Assembly: GCA_028698335.1 (NCBI GenBank)
Contig: JAQVDP010000002.1
Span: 124,001 to 188,000 of the forward strand
Direction: 5' to 3'
Source of the DNA: Nevskiales bacterium
GTDB taxonomy: Bacteria > Pseudomonadota > Gammaproteobacteria > Nevskiales > Nevskiaceae
DNA: 64,000 nt
How positions within the stretch are numbered: position 1 is the stretch's first letter; every line of letters starts with the position of its first letter. Below, piece after piece: positions 42,729 to 56,998 of the stretch. A model generated the notes under the pieces. That model was given only the letters and a program-made list of their open reading frames with translations, was not told the origin of the DNA and ran no database searches. The position numbers and the translations under genes are program-made.

Positions 42729-43171
42729 TCCAATGCGGCCAGCAGGAAATGGGCGCGCGCGACCGCGATCGGCATCGACTCCTGCTGTTGCCAGCAGCGC
42801 ACCACCGCATGCGCGACACGGCTGCCGACGCGCGAGATCTCGCAGCGCGCGTACGCGTCCTCGGCGCGCCCCGACAGCAGATAGTCGATCGAGAAATCGA
42901 TGCTCTTGGGCACCCGGTCGAGATCGAGCCTGAGCATCAGCTCGAGCAGCGCGGCATTTTCCATGAACGCCGCGGTGACGCCCCCATGCAGGGCGTTGGC
43001 CTGACGGTTGCCGACCAGTTCGGCGCGGAATGGCAGGCGGGCGGTGACCCCGGAGCCTTCGCCGTCGAGCTCGATGCCGAGGAAGCGGGCGAACGGCACC
43101 AGCGCGAGCAGTTCCGAGTAGCTGCCTTCGTCGCGGGCGAGGCGTCGGGCGCGTTGCAGTCGGGTGGTCAT
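42725..43171 (-). CDS. PaaI-family hotdog thioesterase (second of tandem pair)
   Basis: This 148-residue hotdog-fold protein is of the PaaI/YbgC type. The catalytic region reads ALHGGVTAAFMENAALLELM (HGG motif, with Asn-Ala-Ala where many members have Asp), followed by SIDFSIDYLLSGRAEDAYA. It probably hydrolyses small or aromatic acyl-CoA thioesters. The substrate is unknown. Its ATG overlaps the stop of the first thioesterase by 4 bp, and its stop overlaps the small hypothetical gene. The missing catalytic-type Asp differs from its upstream paralogue, which keeps VDSACG. Confidence 0.88.
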   Translation of the reverse strand: MTTRLQRARRLARDEGSYSELLALVPFARFLGIELDGEGSGVTARLPFRAELVGNRQANALHGGVTAAFMENAALLELMLRLDLDRVPKSIDFSIDYLLSGRAEDAYARCEISRVGSRVAHAVVRCWQQQESMPIAVARAHFLLAALE

Positions 43172-43611
43172 GTGCGCTCCCGCAGACGCCGCGACGAGCG
43201 CATGAACACGGCCTGCGAAGTGGCGATTGGCGTGTCGGCATCGATCTGCCACACGGTGGCGCTGGCGAAGGCAATGGTCTGCGTGATGCGGGTGCACTGC
43301 GCGCGGCAGATCACGTCGAGCGGGCGCAGGGCCGGGCGCAGGTAGTCCATGCGCAGGTCGATGGTCGCCACCGGCTCGTAGCTGTCGAACTGCGACAGCA
43401 CCGCCGAACCGCAGGCGCTGTCGACCAGAGCCGTCACGATGCCGGGATGGATGAGGCCGCGCTCCGCGTCTCCGAGCCATTCGTCACGATAGGGCAGCAT
43501 CATCTCGACCGCCCCGACATCGATGCGGGTAATCTGCATTTTGCAGGTGTTCGCAAATGGAACGGCGCTCTGGAAGCGGTTGGCGAGCGCGTCGCGGTAG
43601 GTTTCGGTCAT
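43168..43611 (-). CDS. PaaI-family hotdog thioesterase (first of tandem pair)
   Basis: The 147-residue hotdog protein has the active-site segment IHPGIVTALVDSACGSAVLS and the beta strand TIDLRMDYLRPA, characteristic of PaaI-type acyl-CoA thioesterases. ATG at 43611 is followed by a normal N-terminal helix. It leads a three-gene minus-strand operon in which each junction is a 4-bp overlap. The Nudix gene diverges upstream, across about 70 bp with TACACT (43671-43676) as a possible -10 for the Nudix side. Confidence 0.9.
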   Translation of the reverse strand: MTETYRDALANRFQSAVPFANTCKMQITRIDVGAVEMMLPYRDEWLGDAERGLIHPGIVTALVDSACGSAVLSQFDSYEPVATIDLRMDYLRPALRPLDVICRAQCTRITQTIAFASATVWQIDADTPIATSQAVFMRSSRRLRERT

Positions 43612-43683
43612 CACGGCGTCGGCCTTGTGGTTTTGGAGCATTCTAGGGCAAGCATGGGAGGTCGGTGCGTTACACTGCGCGAC

Positions 43684-44337
43684 ATGGACAGGCGTGAATC
43701 GGTAATGAAGATGACCGGCCTTGAGCAGCGTTTGCGGCGGGCGCTGGCCGAGACGTCGCTGGATGCGCCGCGGCCGCTGTGCGATCTCGAGTTGCCGATG
43801 GGCTTGGATCGTCTGATGCCCAAGACGATGTTCGAGCGCCTGCGCCCGGCGGCGGTGCTGGCGCCGGTGATCAAGCGCGAGCATTCGCTGTCGATGCTGC
43901 TGACGGTCCGCTCGCATCGCCTGCGCTCGCATCGGGGGCAGATCAGCTTTCCCGGCGGCGGGCGCGACGACGGCGACGCGGGGTCGGTCGATACGGCGCT
44001 GCGTGAAGCCCGCGAGGAGATCGGTCTCGATCCCGGATCGGTGGAGGTGGTCGGATTTCTCGATGACTATCCGACCCTGTCGCGCTACCTGGTGACGCCC
44101 GTCGTCGGCGTGGTCCACGGCGAGCCGGATCTGCGCCTTGACGACGGCGAGGTTGCGGAGGCATTCGAGGTGCCGCTGGATTTCCTGCTCGACCCCGACA
44201 ATTTCGAGCGCAAGATCCTCGGGCGCGATGGCCTCAATGTGCCGTTCATGGAGCTCAACTGGCAGGCCTACCGGATCTGGGGGGCGACCGCCGGGATGCT
44301 GTGGGATCTGGCGCGCAAGGTGGCGAGCCTGGCATGA
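43684..44337 (+). CDS. Nudix hydrolase, CoA pyrophosphatase (NudL-like)
   Basis: The protein of about 217 residues has a Nudix box (GGGRDDGDAGSVDTALREAREEIGL) preceded by LRSHRGQISFPGG, which matches the NudL/CoAse signature seen in CoA-diphosphate hydrolases. CoA or short acyl-CoA cleavage to phosphopantetheine and 3',5'-ADP is the family activity. That fits the neighbouring acyl-CoA thioesterases. ATG at 43684 is listed, and ATGs at 43705 and 43711 would give shorter N-termini. Its stop overlaps the mazG-like start by 4 bp. Confidence 0.9.
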   Translation: MDRRESVMKMTGLEQRLRRALAETSLDAPRPLCDLELPMGLDRLMPKTMFERLRPAAVLAPVIKREHSLSMLLTVRSHRLRSHRGQISFPGGGRDDGDAGSVDTALREAREEIGLDPGSVEVVGFLDDYPTLSRYLVTPVVGVVHGEPDLRLDDGEVAEAFEVPLDFLLDPDNFERKILGRDGLNVPFMELNWQAYRIWGATAGMLWDLARKVASLA

Positions 44338-44720
44338 GCGATGCAATGGAGCAGGCACTGCGGTTGCAGCGGCGCGCCGTCGCGATCGGGTTCGACTGGC
44401 GCGACATCGACGAGATGTGGGACAAGCTGCTCGAAGAGGTCGACGAACTGCGTGAGGCCGTGGCCGGCGACGATCCGGAGTGTGTGCGCGAGGAACTGGG
44501 CGACGTGTTGTTCATGGTCGTCAATCTGGCGCGGCAGCTGGGGGTCGATCCGGATGTTGCTTTGTCGGGGACCAATGCAAAATTCCAGGGGCGCTTCGCC
44601 AGAATAGAGGCGGAGCTGGACCGCCTGCCGCCACCGGGGGATCCGGGTCGGCTCGATGCGATGGAAGCCGTCTGGCAAAGCGCCAAGGCGGACGAGAAGC
44701 GCCACAAGCGGCGCCGTTGA
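44334..44720 (+). CDS. mazG: MazG-like nucleotide pyrophosphohydrolase, C-terminal domain only
   Basis: The 128-residue product aligns with the C-terminal half of E. coli MazG (263 residues). The metal-binding pattern EEVDELREAV, EELGDVLFMVVNLAR and the following helix (KFQGRFARIEAEL) are present, then a tail resembling EAVWQSAK. The N-terminal MazG domain is absent, and the ATG overlaps the Nudix stop, so the gene is a natural short form and not a frameshift. In E. coli the C-terminal domain holds the NTP pyrophosphatase activity, so it may be active. Pairing with a Nudix hydrolase suggests nucleotide-pool cleaning. Confidence 0.88.
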   Translation: MSDAMEQALRLQRRAVAIGFDWRDIDEMWDKLLEEVDELREAVAGDDPECVREELGDVLFMVVNLARQLGVDPDVALSGTNAKFQGRFARIEAELDRLPPPGDPGRLDAMEAVWQSAKADEKRHKRRR

Positions 44721-44787
44721 GGCAGTGGAGAGGAGGGGCGCCGCCCGGAGTCATGCGGGCGGCGACCGGAAAACCAGGGGGAGTGTT

Positions 44788-45732
44788 ATGCGTATCGGTA
44801 TCGTCGTCGATTCCGGCTGTGATCTGCCGTCGGATTTCATCGAGCAGAACCGGATCAGGATCCTGCCGATCACGATCCATCTCGGCGGGCAGGATCTGGT
44901 CGATGACCGGAGTCCCGACAAGACGCTGGACTTCTATCAACGGCATCTCGGCGCCAAGGGCGACGCCGGGACATCGCCGTTCTCGGTCGAGCAGATCAAG
45001 AACGTCTTTCTGTCCGAGCTGGTGATCGACTACGACTTTGTCTTCTGTCTGACGATCGCCAGCAGCCGCAGCCCGATTCACGACAATGCGGTCCAGGCGT
45101 CGTTTGCGATCCTCAAGGAATACAAACCGATCCGGGAGCAGGCCGGGGTGTCGGGGCCGTTCGCGCTGCGCGTGATCGACACCCAGAATCTGTTCGCAGG
45201 GCAGGCGATCACCGCGGTCGAAGTCGCGCGCATGATCCGCGACGGCGTCAACAATCCGAACAAGATTCGCGAACGCCTCGAGTTCCTGGTGCACAACACT
45301 TACGGGTACATGGTGCCGCGCGATCTGCACTATCTGCGGGTGCGCGCGCAGAAGAAGGGCGATCGCAGTGTCGGCTGGTTCGGCGCGATGCTTGGCAGCG
45401 CGCTCGATATCAAGCCGCTGATCCGTGGCTACCGCAACGAGACCGGTCCTGTGGCCAAGCTGCGGCATTTCGACGATGCCGCGTCGAAGCTGTTCGCCTA
45501 TGTCGGCCGACAGATCGAGCGGGGACTGCTGACGCCGACCCTGTGCCTGAGCTATGGCGGCGACCTCGCCGAGCTGCAGCGCCTGCCGGGCTACGCGGAT
45601 CTGGCCAAGCAGTGCCGCACGGCCGAAGTGGAGCTGGTCACCAGCGTGATGGGGGTCACCGGTGCGGTCAATGTCGGCGAGGGGGCGCTCGCGGTGGCAT
45701 TCGCGGCCGCGGAGCACGAGCTCGATCTGTAG
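44788..45732 (+). CDS. DegV family fatty-acid-binding protein
   Basis: This 314-residue DegV-family protein begins MRIGIVVDSGCDLPSDF, with the DegV signature and lipid-head contacts typical of the family. It continues with FVFCLTIASSRSPIHDNAV and a C-terminal domain containing MLGSALDIKPLI. DegV proteins bind fatty acids. In Gram-positive bacteria (FakB) they present them to a kinase. No FakA homologue is nearby, so the role here is open. ATG at 44788 has a good Shine-Dalgarno (GGGGGAG). Confidence 0.92.
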   Translation: MRIGIVVDSGCDLPSDFIEQNRIRILPITIHLGGQDLVDDRSPDKTLDFYQRHLGAKGDAGTSPFSVEQIKNVFLSELVIDYDFVFCLTIASSRSPIHDNAVQASFAILKEYKPIREQAGVSGPFALRVIDTQNLFAGQAITAVEVARMIRDGVNNPNKIRERLEFLVHNTYGYMVPRDLHYLRVRAQKKGDRSVGWFGAMLGSALDIKPLIRGYRNETGPVAKLRHFDDAASKLFAYVGRQIERGLLTPTLCLSYGGDLAELQRLPGYADLAKQCRTAEVELVTSVMGVTGAVNVGEGALAVAFAAAEHELDL

Positions 45733-45802
45733 CCGGGCAACCCATGCCGGTGCGGCGGCGGACTGGCGCGCCGCGTCGCTGCCGCTAAGCTATGCGGCCT
45801 GA

Positions 45803-46627
<825 letters not shown>

Positions 46628-46628
46628 G

Positions 46629-47129
46629 GTGGCGGCGGCATCGAACCTGATCCGCCCCGCGCGTCCGGGCGACGCGCCGCTGATCCTAGAGCTGATCCGG
46701 GCGCTGGCCGACTACGAGAAGCTGTCGCATGAGGTCGAGGCGACCGTCGAGGCGTTGGACCGCGATCTGTTCGGCGACCGCCCCCATGCGGAGGCGCTGA
46801 TCGCGGAGCACGACGGGCAGGGCGTCGGATTCGCGCTGTACTTCCACAACTACTCGACTTTTCTCGGACGCCCGGGGATCTATCTCGAGGATCTGTTCGT
46901 GCGGCCCGAGGTGCGAGGGCGGGGCATCGGCAAGCAGCTGCTGACGCAACTGGCGCGGATTGCCGTCGACCGTGGCTGCGGGCGTCTCGAATGGTCGGTG
47001 CTGGACTGGAACGAGCCGGCGATCGCGTTCTACGCGTCGCTGGGCGCCGACCTCAAGCGTGAGTGGCTGATCAATCGTCTGACCGGAGACGCGCTGCACG
47101 CACTGGCCGACGCCGGCGGTTCGCGATAA
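46629..47129 (+). CDS. GNAT-family N-acetyltransferase
   Basis: This 166-residue GNAT protein carries the acetyl-CoA-binding motif VRPEVRGRGIGKQLL, preceded by YLEDLFV and followed by WSVLDWNEPAIAFYASLGA. This pattern is close to diamine/spermidine acetyltransferase-like (SSAT-type) proteins, in which LADYEKL near the N-terminus is also common. The natural substrate is not known. The start is GTG at 46629, overlapping the Shine-Dalgarno zone right after the dapB stop. It is probably co-transcribed with dapB. Confidence 0.88.
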   Translation: MAAASNLIRPARPGDAPLILELIRALADYEKLSHEVEATVEALDRDLFGDRPHAEALIAEHDGQGVGFALYFHNYSTFLGRPGIYLEDLFVRPEVRGRGIGKQLLTQLARIAVDRGCGRLEWSVLDWNEPAIAFYASLGADLKREWLINRLTGDALHALADAGGSR

Positions 47130-47181
47130 AACAGCGTCAGGCGCCGGCAGGCGCGGTGTCCGGGGCAGCGGAGTGACGTCA

Positions 47182-47277
47182 ATGAAGCCAGTGCTTGCAC
47201 GCGGGGTCGGGGCGGTCGCTGCGGCGGACGGACGGACGTTGTCCCGGCTGACCTGGGACTTCCTCGGCGGTGGCTGA
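47182..47277 (+). CDS. possible 31-residue ORF overlapping the radical SAM gene
   Basis: An ATG preceded by GGAG (8-bp spacing) opens 31 codons (MKPVLARGVGAVAAADGRTL then SRLTWDFLGGG). The stop overlaps the GTG start region of the radical SAM gene by 8 bp. Third-position GC is high, like real genes, but this is weak evidence in such GC-rich DNA. It could be a leader peptide that couples translation, a small protein, or chance. The glycine-rich end is superficially precursor-like. No modification role is claimed. Confidence 0.25.
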   Translation: MKPVLARGVGAVAAADGRTLSRLTWDFLGGG

Positions 47278-48376
47278 GCGTCGCGGCGGCAGCGGGGCGG
47301 GCGCGACGCGTGCGGCGATACGCGGGCGCGGAACCGCGCTCAACCCGGAGGGGCGTTTCGAGGACAGAACACGGGGTGACATCGACGATGGTTGGGCTGC
47401 CGAGGACGAGTCACCGTCACCGCGGACCGAGCTATATGTCGAACACGCGCGCAGCATCATTTCACGCAACGCGTCGCCGGACCTGCCTTTCGACCAGAGC
47501 CTCAATCCTTATCGGGGTTGCGAGCATGGCTGCGTGTACTGCTATGCGCGACCGGCGCATGCCTATATGGATCTGTCGCCGGGCCTGGATTTCGAGACCA
47601 AGCTGTTCTACAAGCCCGACGCGGCCGTTCTGCTGGAGCGGGAACTGCGCAATCCGCGCTACCGCCCGCGCCTGATTTCGCTCGGGGCGAATACCGATCC
47701 CTACCAGCCGGTGGAGCGGCAACTGCAGATCACCCGGCAGATCCTGGAGGTGCTGGCGCGTTTCCGTCATCCCGTCGTCATCGTGACCAAGGGGGCGGCC
47801 ATGATCCGACGGGATGTCGACCTGCTGACGGATCTGGCGCGCGACGATCTGGTCGAGGTGGCGGTTTCGGTCACCACGCTGGATCCCGAACTGAAACGGC
47901 GCCTGGAGCCGCGCGCCGCATCGCCTGGCCTGCGCCTGAAGGTGCTCGAGCAGCTTGCGGCGGCGGGCGTGCCGACCCGGGTGATGTTCTCTCCGGTGAT
48001 TCCCTTCATCAACGACGCGGAACTCGAGCAGGTGCTCGAGGCGGCCGCCGGTGTCGGCGTCCGCAGTGCGAGCTACATCATGTTGCGGCTGCCTTACGAG
48101 GTGAAGGCACTGTTCGCCGACTGGCTGCAGGTCCACTACCCGTTCAAGGCAGAGCATGTGATGAGCCTGGTGCGCCAGATGCGCGGGGGTGCCGACAACG
48201 ACAGCCGTTTCGGTCGGCGTATGCGCGGGCAGGGCCAATATGCCGAGCTGATCGCCCAGCGGTTCCGGCTGGCATGCCGGCGCCTGGGCCTGAACCGCGG
48301 CAGCGGGCCGGCGCTGTCGGTCGATCGGTTCAGGGTGCCGGAGCCGGACGGCCCACAGTTGGCGCTCGGGTTGTGA
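47270..48376 (+). CDS. PA0069-family radical SAM protein
   Basis: The 368-residue product belongs to the PA0069/Rv2578c-type radical SAM family, related to spore photoproduct lyase. The cluster-binding motif is CEHGCVYCYARP (CxxxCxxC). The family's N-terminal GRGTALNPEGRFE, the EHARSIISRNASPDLPF segment and the LISLGANTDPYQPVERQ motif are all present. The reaction is unknown for this family. The GTG at 47270 is used because it precedes the conserved N-terminus. It lies between dapB-GNAT and carA. Confidence 0.92.
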   Translation: MAERRGGSGAGATRAAIRGRGTALNPEGRFEDRTRGDIDDGWAAEDESPSPRTELYVEHARSIISRNASPDLPFDQSLNPYRGCEHGCVYCYARPAHAYMDLSPGLDFETKLFYKPDAAVLLERELRNPRYRPRLISLGANTDPYQPVERQLQITRQILEVLARFRHPVVIVTKGAAMIRRDVDLLTDLARDDLVEVAVSVTTLDPELKRRLEPRAASPGLRLKVLEQLAAAGVPTRVMFSPVIPFINDAELEQVLEAAAGVGVRSASYIMLRLPYEVKALFADWLQVHYPFKAEHVMSLVRQMRGGADNDSRFGRRMRGQGQYAELIAQRFRLACRRLGLNRGSGPALSVDRFRVPEPDGPQLALGL

Positions 48377-48412
48377 ACCCGGTCACATCGACCGGAAACT
48401 GCAAAAAAGACG

Positions 48413-48441
48413 TGGACGCTGATGCGGCTAAACCCTATAAT
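48413..48441 (+). promoter_or_regulatory. carA promoter
   Basis: A perfect TATAAT (48436-48441) is preceded at 17 bp by TGGACG (48413-48418), a 4/6 match to TTGACA. The transcript would start about 60 bp before carA, just ahead of a strong hairpin. Confidence 0.65.
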
Positions 48442-48457
48442 GCGCGGCTAATCCGGG

Positions 48458-48477
48458 ACGGGGGCGCGCGCCCCCGT
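48458..48477 (+). other. palindromic hairpin in the carA leader
   Basis: A 20-bp perfect palindrome (ACGGGGGCGC / GCGCCCCCGT) is followed by TTTCC. It lies between the carA promoter and its start codon. It may be an attenuator or a leader structure controlling ribosome access. The T tract is short, so termination is uncertain. Confidence 0.55.
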
Positions 48478-48509
48478 TTCCATGTCCGCAGCAGTGATTA
48501 GAACCACCT

Positions 48510-49643
48510 ATGAGTGAATTAAAACCGGCCTTGCTCGCACTTGCGGACGGCTCCGTTTTCCGCGGCCTTTCGATCGGCGTTGACGGGCAGACAGTCGGTG
48601 AGGTGGTCTTCAATACCGCGATGACGGGGTATCAGGAGATCCTGACCGATCCTTCCTACCGGGAGCAGATGGTCACGCTGACCTACCCGCACATCGGCAA
48701 CGTCGGCAGCAACGACGAGGACGCCGAGTCCGACAAGGTGCAGCTGGCCGGCCTGATCCTGCGCGAGGTGCCGCGCCGGCACAGCAGCTTCCGCTCGACC
48801 GAGGATTTCAGCGCCTACCTCAAGCGCAACGGTGTGGTCGCCATCGCCGGCATCGACACCCGGCGGCTGACCCGTATTCTGCGGGACAAGGGCGCGCAGA
48901 ACGGCTGCATCGTGGCCGGCGGCCGGATCAGCGAGAAACGGGCGCTCGAAGCGGCGAAAGACTTCCCGGGGCTCAAGGGCATGGATCTGGCCAAGGTCGT
49001 CACCACCGCCAAGTCCTACGCCTGGAATACGGGCTCCTGGCAGCTCGAGAGCAACCGCGAGATCCAGTGCGATGGCGGGCGCTACCACGTGGTGGTCTAC
49101 GATTTCGGGGTCAAGCGCAACATCCTGCGCATGCTGGTGGATCGTGACTGCCGCGTGACCGTGGTGCCGGCGCAGACGCGGGCGTCGGACGTACTCAAGC
49201 TCAAGCCCGACGGCGTGATGCTGTCCAACGGCCCGGGCGACCCCGAGCCCTGCGACTACGCGATCAAGGCGGCTCGCGAGCTGATCCGCAAGCAGGTTCC
49301 CCTGTTCGGAATCTGCCTCGGGCACCAGATTCTCGGTCTGGCCGCCGGCGCCAAGACGATGAAGATGAAATTCGGCCATCACGGCGCCAACCATCCGGTG
49401 CAGGATCTGAAGACCGGGCACGTCATGATCACCAGCCAGAACCACGGCTTCGCGGTCGACGAGGCGTCCCTGCCGGACAACGCCGAGGTGACGCATCGGT
49501 CGCTGTTCGACGGTTCGAACCAGGGCATCCGCCTGACCGATGCGCCGGCATTCAGTTTCCAGGGGCATCCGGAAGCCAGCCCCGGCCCGCACGACGTCGC
49601 AGAGCTGTTCGATCGATTCGTGCGCTTGATGGCGGACGCCTGA
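48510..49643 (+). CDS. carA: carbamoyl-phosphate synthase small subunit
   Basis: CarA supplies ammonia from glutamine to CarB for arginine and pyrimidine synthesis. The 377-residue protein has the N-terminal CarA domain ([21 protein letters not shown]) and a class I glutamine amidotransferase domain. The catalytic cysteine is in FGICLGHQ (near 271), and the His and Glu are in [17 protein letters not shown] at 48510 is conserved. The promoter and leader hairpin lie upstream. The gene is separated from carB by a LeuE-like exporter gene. Confidence 0.98.
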   Translation: MSELKPALLALADGSVFRGLSIGVDGQTVGEVVFNTAMTGYQEILTDPSYREQMVTLTYPHIGNVGSNDEDAESDKVQLAGLILREVPRRHSSFRSTEDFSAYLKRNGVVAIAGIDTRRLTRILRDKGAQNGCIVAGGRISEKRALEAAKDFPGLKGMDLAKVVTTAKSYAWNTGSWQLESNREIQCDGGRYHVVVYDFGVKRNILRMLVDRDCRVTVVPAQTRASDVLKLKPDGVMLSNGPGDPEPCDYAIKAARELIRKQVPLFGICLGHQILGLAAGAKTMKMKFGHHGANHPVQDLKTGHVMITSQNHGFAVDEASLPDNAEVTHRSLFDGSNQGIRLTDAPAFSFQGHPEASPGPHDVAELFDRFVRLMADA

Positions 49644-49645
49644 GC

Positions 49646-50296
49646 GTGTTCGGCGTGACCGACATCACCACGTACGTCGTCGGGGTGGTGTTCATCGTGC
49701 TGCTGCCCGGTCCGAACTCGATGTTCGTGCTCAGCGTCGCCGGGCGTGCCGGCGTGCGTGCCGGCTACCGGGCCGCCGCAGGCGTGTTCGTCGGCGACCT
49801 GGTGCTGATGTGCGCCGCAGCCGCCGGGATGGCGTCGCTGCTACAGGCCTATCCCGCGCTGTTCGGAATGTTCAAGATCGCCGGCGCGATGTATCTGGCG
49901 TGGCTCGGTCTGGGCATGTTGCGCAGGGCCTGGCGGGACTGGCGCAGCAACGCGCAGCCCCGGATCGAGCGGGAACCGGCCGCCGCTCCGGTGTCGCGGC
50001 CGTTCGCGCGCGCCCTGACGATCAGCCTGATGAACCCGAAGGCGATTCTGTTCTTCGTGTCGTTCTTCCTGCAGTTCGTCGATCCGGGATATGCCCACCC
50101 GGCACTGAGTTTCGCGATTCTCGGCGCGATCGTGCAGGTGGTCAGCCTCGGGTATCTGAGTGCGTTGATTTTTGCCGGCCATCGGCTGGCGTCGGGCCTG
50201 CGGACGCGTCGTCGCGTCGCGGCCGGTGCCAACGGTGGGGTCGGCGCCCTGTTTCTCACCTTCAGCGCCAGGCTGGCAACAGCCGCGGCGGGATAA
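49646..50296 (+). CDS. leuE: LysE/RhtB-family exporter, LeuE-like
   Basis: The 216-residue membrane protein has six hydrophobic segments. The RhtB/LysE signature is near the N-terminus (FIVLLPGPNSMFVLSVAGRAG), with SLMNPKAILFFVSFFLQFVD in the middle. The closest resemblance is to the leucine exporter LeuE. The substrate is probably an amino acid but not certain. It starts with GTG at 49646, 2 bp after carA, and ends 6 bp before carB. I recall a LysE-type gene at this same place in Pseudomonas, so the arrangement is likely ancestral. Confidence 0.88.
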   Translation: MFGVTDITTYVVGVVFIVLLPGPNSMFVLSVAGRAGVRAGYRAAAGVFVGDLVLMCAAAAGMASLLQAYPALFGMFKIAGAMYLAWLGLGMLRRAWRDWRSNAQPRIEREPAAAPVSRPFARALTISLMNPKAILFFVSFFLQFVDPGYAHPALSFAILGAIVQVVSLGYLSALIFAGHRLASGLRTRRRVAAGANGGVGALFLTFSARLATAAAG

Positions 50297-50302
50297 GCAA
50301 CG

Positions 50303-53521
<3,219 letters not shown>

Positions 53522-53550
53522 GTAGTATCGACAGCAGATTCGGATGTCTC

Positions 53551-53584
53551 AGCCGCGCTCTGGAAGCGCGGCTGGTCTTTTTTT
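53551..53584 (+). terminator. intrinsic terminator between carB and greA
   Basis: A perfect 9-bp stem (AGCCGCGCT / AGCGCGGCT, 5-nt loop) is followed by GGTCTTTTTTT. It ends only 20 bp before the greA ATG, so any greA transcript starting after carB would have to pass it. Confidence 0.92.
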
Positions 53585-53603
53585 GTCCCGATTACAGACC
53601 ATC

Positions 53604-54080
53604 ATGAACAAAGTCCCGATGACGGCGCGCGGCGCCGAGCAATTGCGCGAAGAGCTGCGGCATCGCAAGAGCGAGCTGCGCCCCCAGATCATTGCTGCGA
53701 TCGATGAGGCGCGCAAACAGGGTGATCTGAAGGAGAACGCCGAATACCAGGCCGCGCGCGAGCAGCATGGTTTCAACGAAGGGCGGATCCAGGAGATCGA
53801 GTCCAAGCTGTCGTCGGCGCAGGTGATCGATGTCACCAAGATGGCGGCGAGCGGCCGGATCATCTTCGGGGTGACCGTGGATCTGGCCGACGTCGAAACC
53901 GGCGAGGAACTCCGCTATCAGATCGTCGGCGAAGACGAAGCGGACGCAAAAAACGGTCTGATTTCAGTCAATTCACCGATTGCCCGGGCGCTGATCGGCA
54001 AGAACGAGGGCGATGTCGCGCAGGTGGCAGCGCCCGCAGGCGTCCGGGAACTTGAAATCGTAAAAGTCCACTATATCTAG
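53604..54080 (+). CDS. greA: transcription elongation factor GreA
   Basis: GreA rescues backtracked RNA polymerase by stimulating transcript cleavage. The 158-residue product has the N-terminal coiled coil with the acidic tip ([15 protein letters not shown]) and the C-terminal FKBP-like domain ([15 protein letters not shown]). ATG at 53604 gives [18 protein letters not shown], the normal start. The gene sits immediately downstream of a strong terminator, and the promoter must lie in or before the 30 bp upstream of it. Confidence 0.97.
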   Translation: MNKVPMTARGAEQLREELRHRKSELRPQIIAAIDEARKQGDLKENAEYQAAREQHGFNEGRIQEIESKLSSAQVIDVTKMAASGRIIFGVTVDLADVETGEELRYQIVGEDEADAKNGLISVNSPIARALIGKNEGDVAQVAAPAGVRELEIVKVHYI

Positions 54081-54133
54081 TAGATGGACCTTTCCGGGCG
54101 ACGCTGCCGTCGTCTGTATCTGAAGAACACTGC

Positions 54134-54763
54134 ATGAGTCAGAAACGCCGTCCCAGCTCGGCGCGCTGGATCGCGGAACACGAGAGTGACCCCTATGTTC
54201 ACGAGGCCCGTCGGCAGGGCTTCCGCTCGCGCGCCGTTTTCAAGCTCAAGGAGATTCAGGAGCGGGACCGCATCCTAAGACCGGGACAGATCGTAGTGGA
54301 TCTGGGGGCCGCGCCTGGCGGCTGGTCGCAATACGCGCGGCCGCTGGTCGGGGCACGAGGCAAGGTGTTCGCGCTCGATATCCTGCCAATGGACCCGTTG
54401 CCCGGTGTCGACGTCATTCTGGGCGACTTCAGGGAGGATGCGGTGCTGTTGCAACTGGAGTCCCAGGTCGGGGATCAGATGGTGGACCTTGTATTGAGCG
54501 ACATGGCCCCCAACTTAAGTGGTATCGATACCGCGGATCAGGCGGCGAGCATCTATCTATGTGAATTGGCACTGGAATTCGCCAAGGCGCACTTGAAGCC
54601 GAAGGGCAGTTTGCTGGTCAAGGTGTTCCAGGGCGAGGGGTTTGACGAGTATCTGCGGTCCGTTCGCGAGGCATTCGAGTCCGTGGCGATCCGCAAACCG
54701 AAGGCCTCTCGTCCGCGAAGTCGCGAAGTCTATCTGCTGGCGCGCAACTTTTGTGCGGTGTAG
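54134..54763 (+). CDS. rlmE: 23S rRNA 2'-O-methyltransferase RlmE (FtsJ)
   Basis: RlmE methylates U2552 in the A loop of 23S rRNA. The 209-residue protein shows the catalytic K-D-K-E tetrad context: K37 in RAVFKLKEI, the aspartate in SDMAPN, the lysine in LLVKVFQG and the glutamate in SREVYLLA. The SAM loop [13 protein letters not shown] is also present. The family length is 209. It precedes ftsH, the classic rlmE-ftsH pair. The YhbY gene that often diverges from here was not found. Confidence 0.97.
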   Translation: MSQKRRPSSARWIAEHESDPYVHEARRQGFRSRAVFKLKEIQERDRILRPGQIVVDLGAAPGGWSQYARPLVGARGKVFALDILPMDPLPGVDVILGDFREDAVLLQLESQVGDQMVDLVLSDMAPNLSGIDTADQAASIYLCELALEFAKAHLKPKGSLLVKVFQGEGFDEYLRSVREAFESVAIRKPKASRPRSREVYLLARNFCAV

Positions 54764-54898
54764 TGTTCAGATTCAGGGGCCGTTTCGCGCAGTGGGCGCG
54801 CGGCGGTTTTCCGTAGGGAGCCCTGCGGCGATCAGTGCCTGCCGGCTGCACTGATGGAATGAGGTGAGCGTTCTCACCGATGGTGCCGGCGTCGAGGA

Positions 54899-56830
<1,932 letters not shown>

Positions 56831-56998
56831 TCGGCTGCAGTTCTCAGAACGACCGAGGGCCGGCTTCATGCCGGCCCTTGCGCGTGTGGCGCCACGGACC
56901 GGTTTCCGATCGCGGGCGATGTCGCCCCACGCCGCATCCAGATGTCCGCAGTTCGTCGGGACCGGCGGACTGATTCATCCGCAATCTTTTCAAGACCG

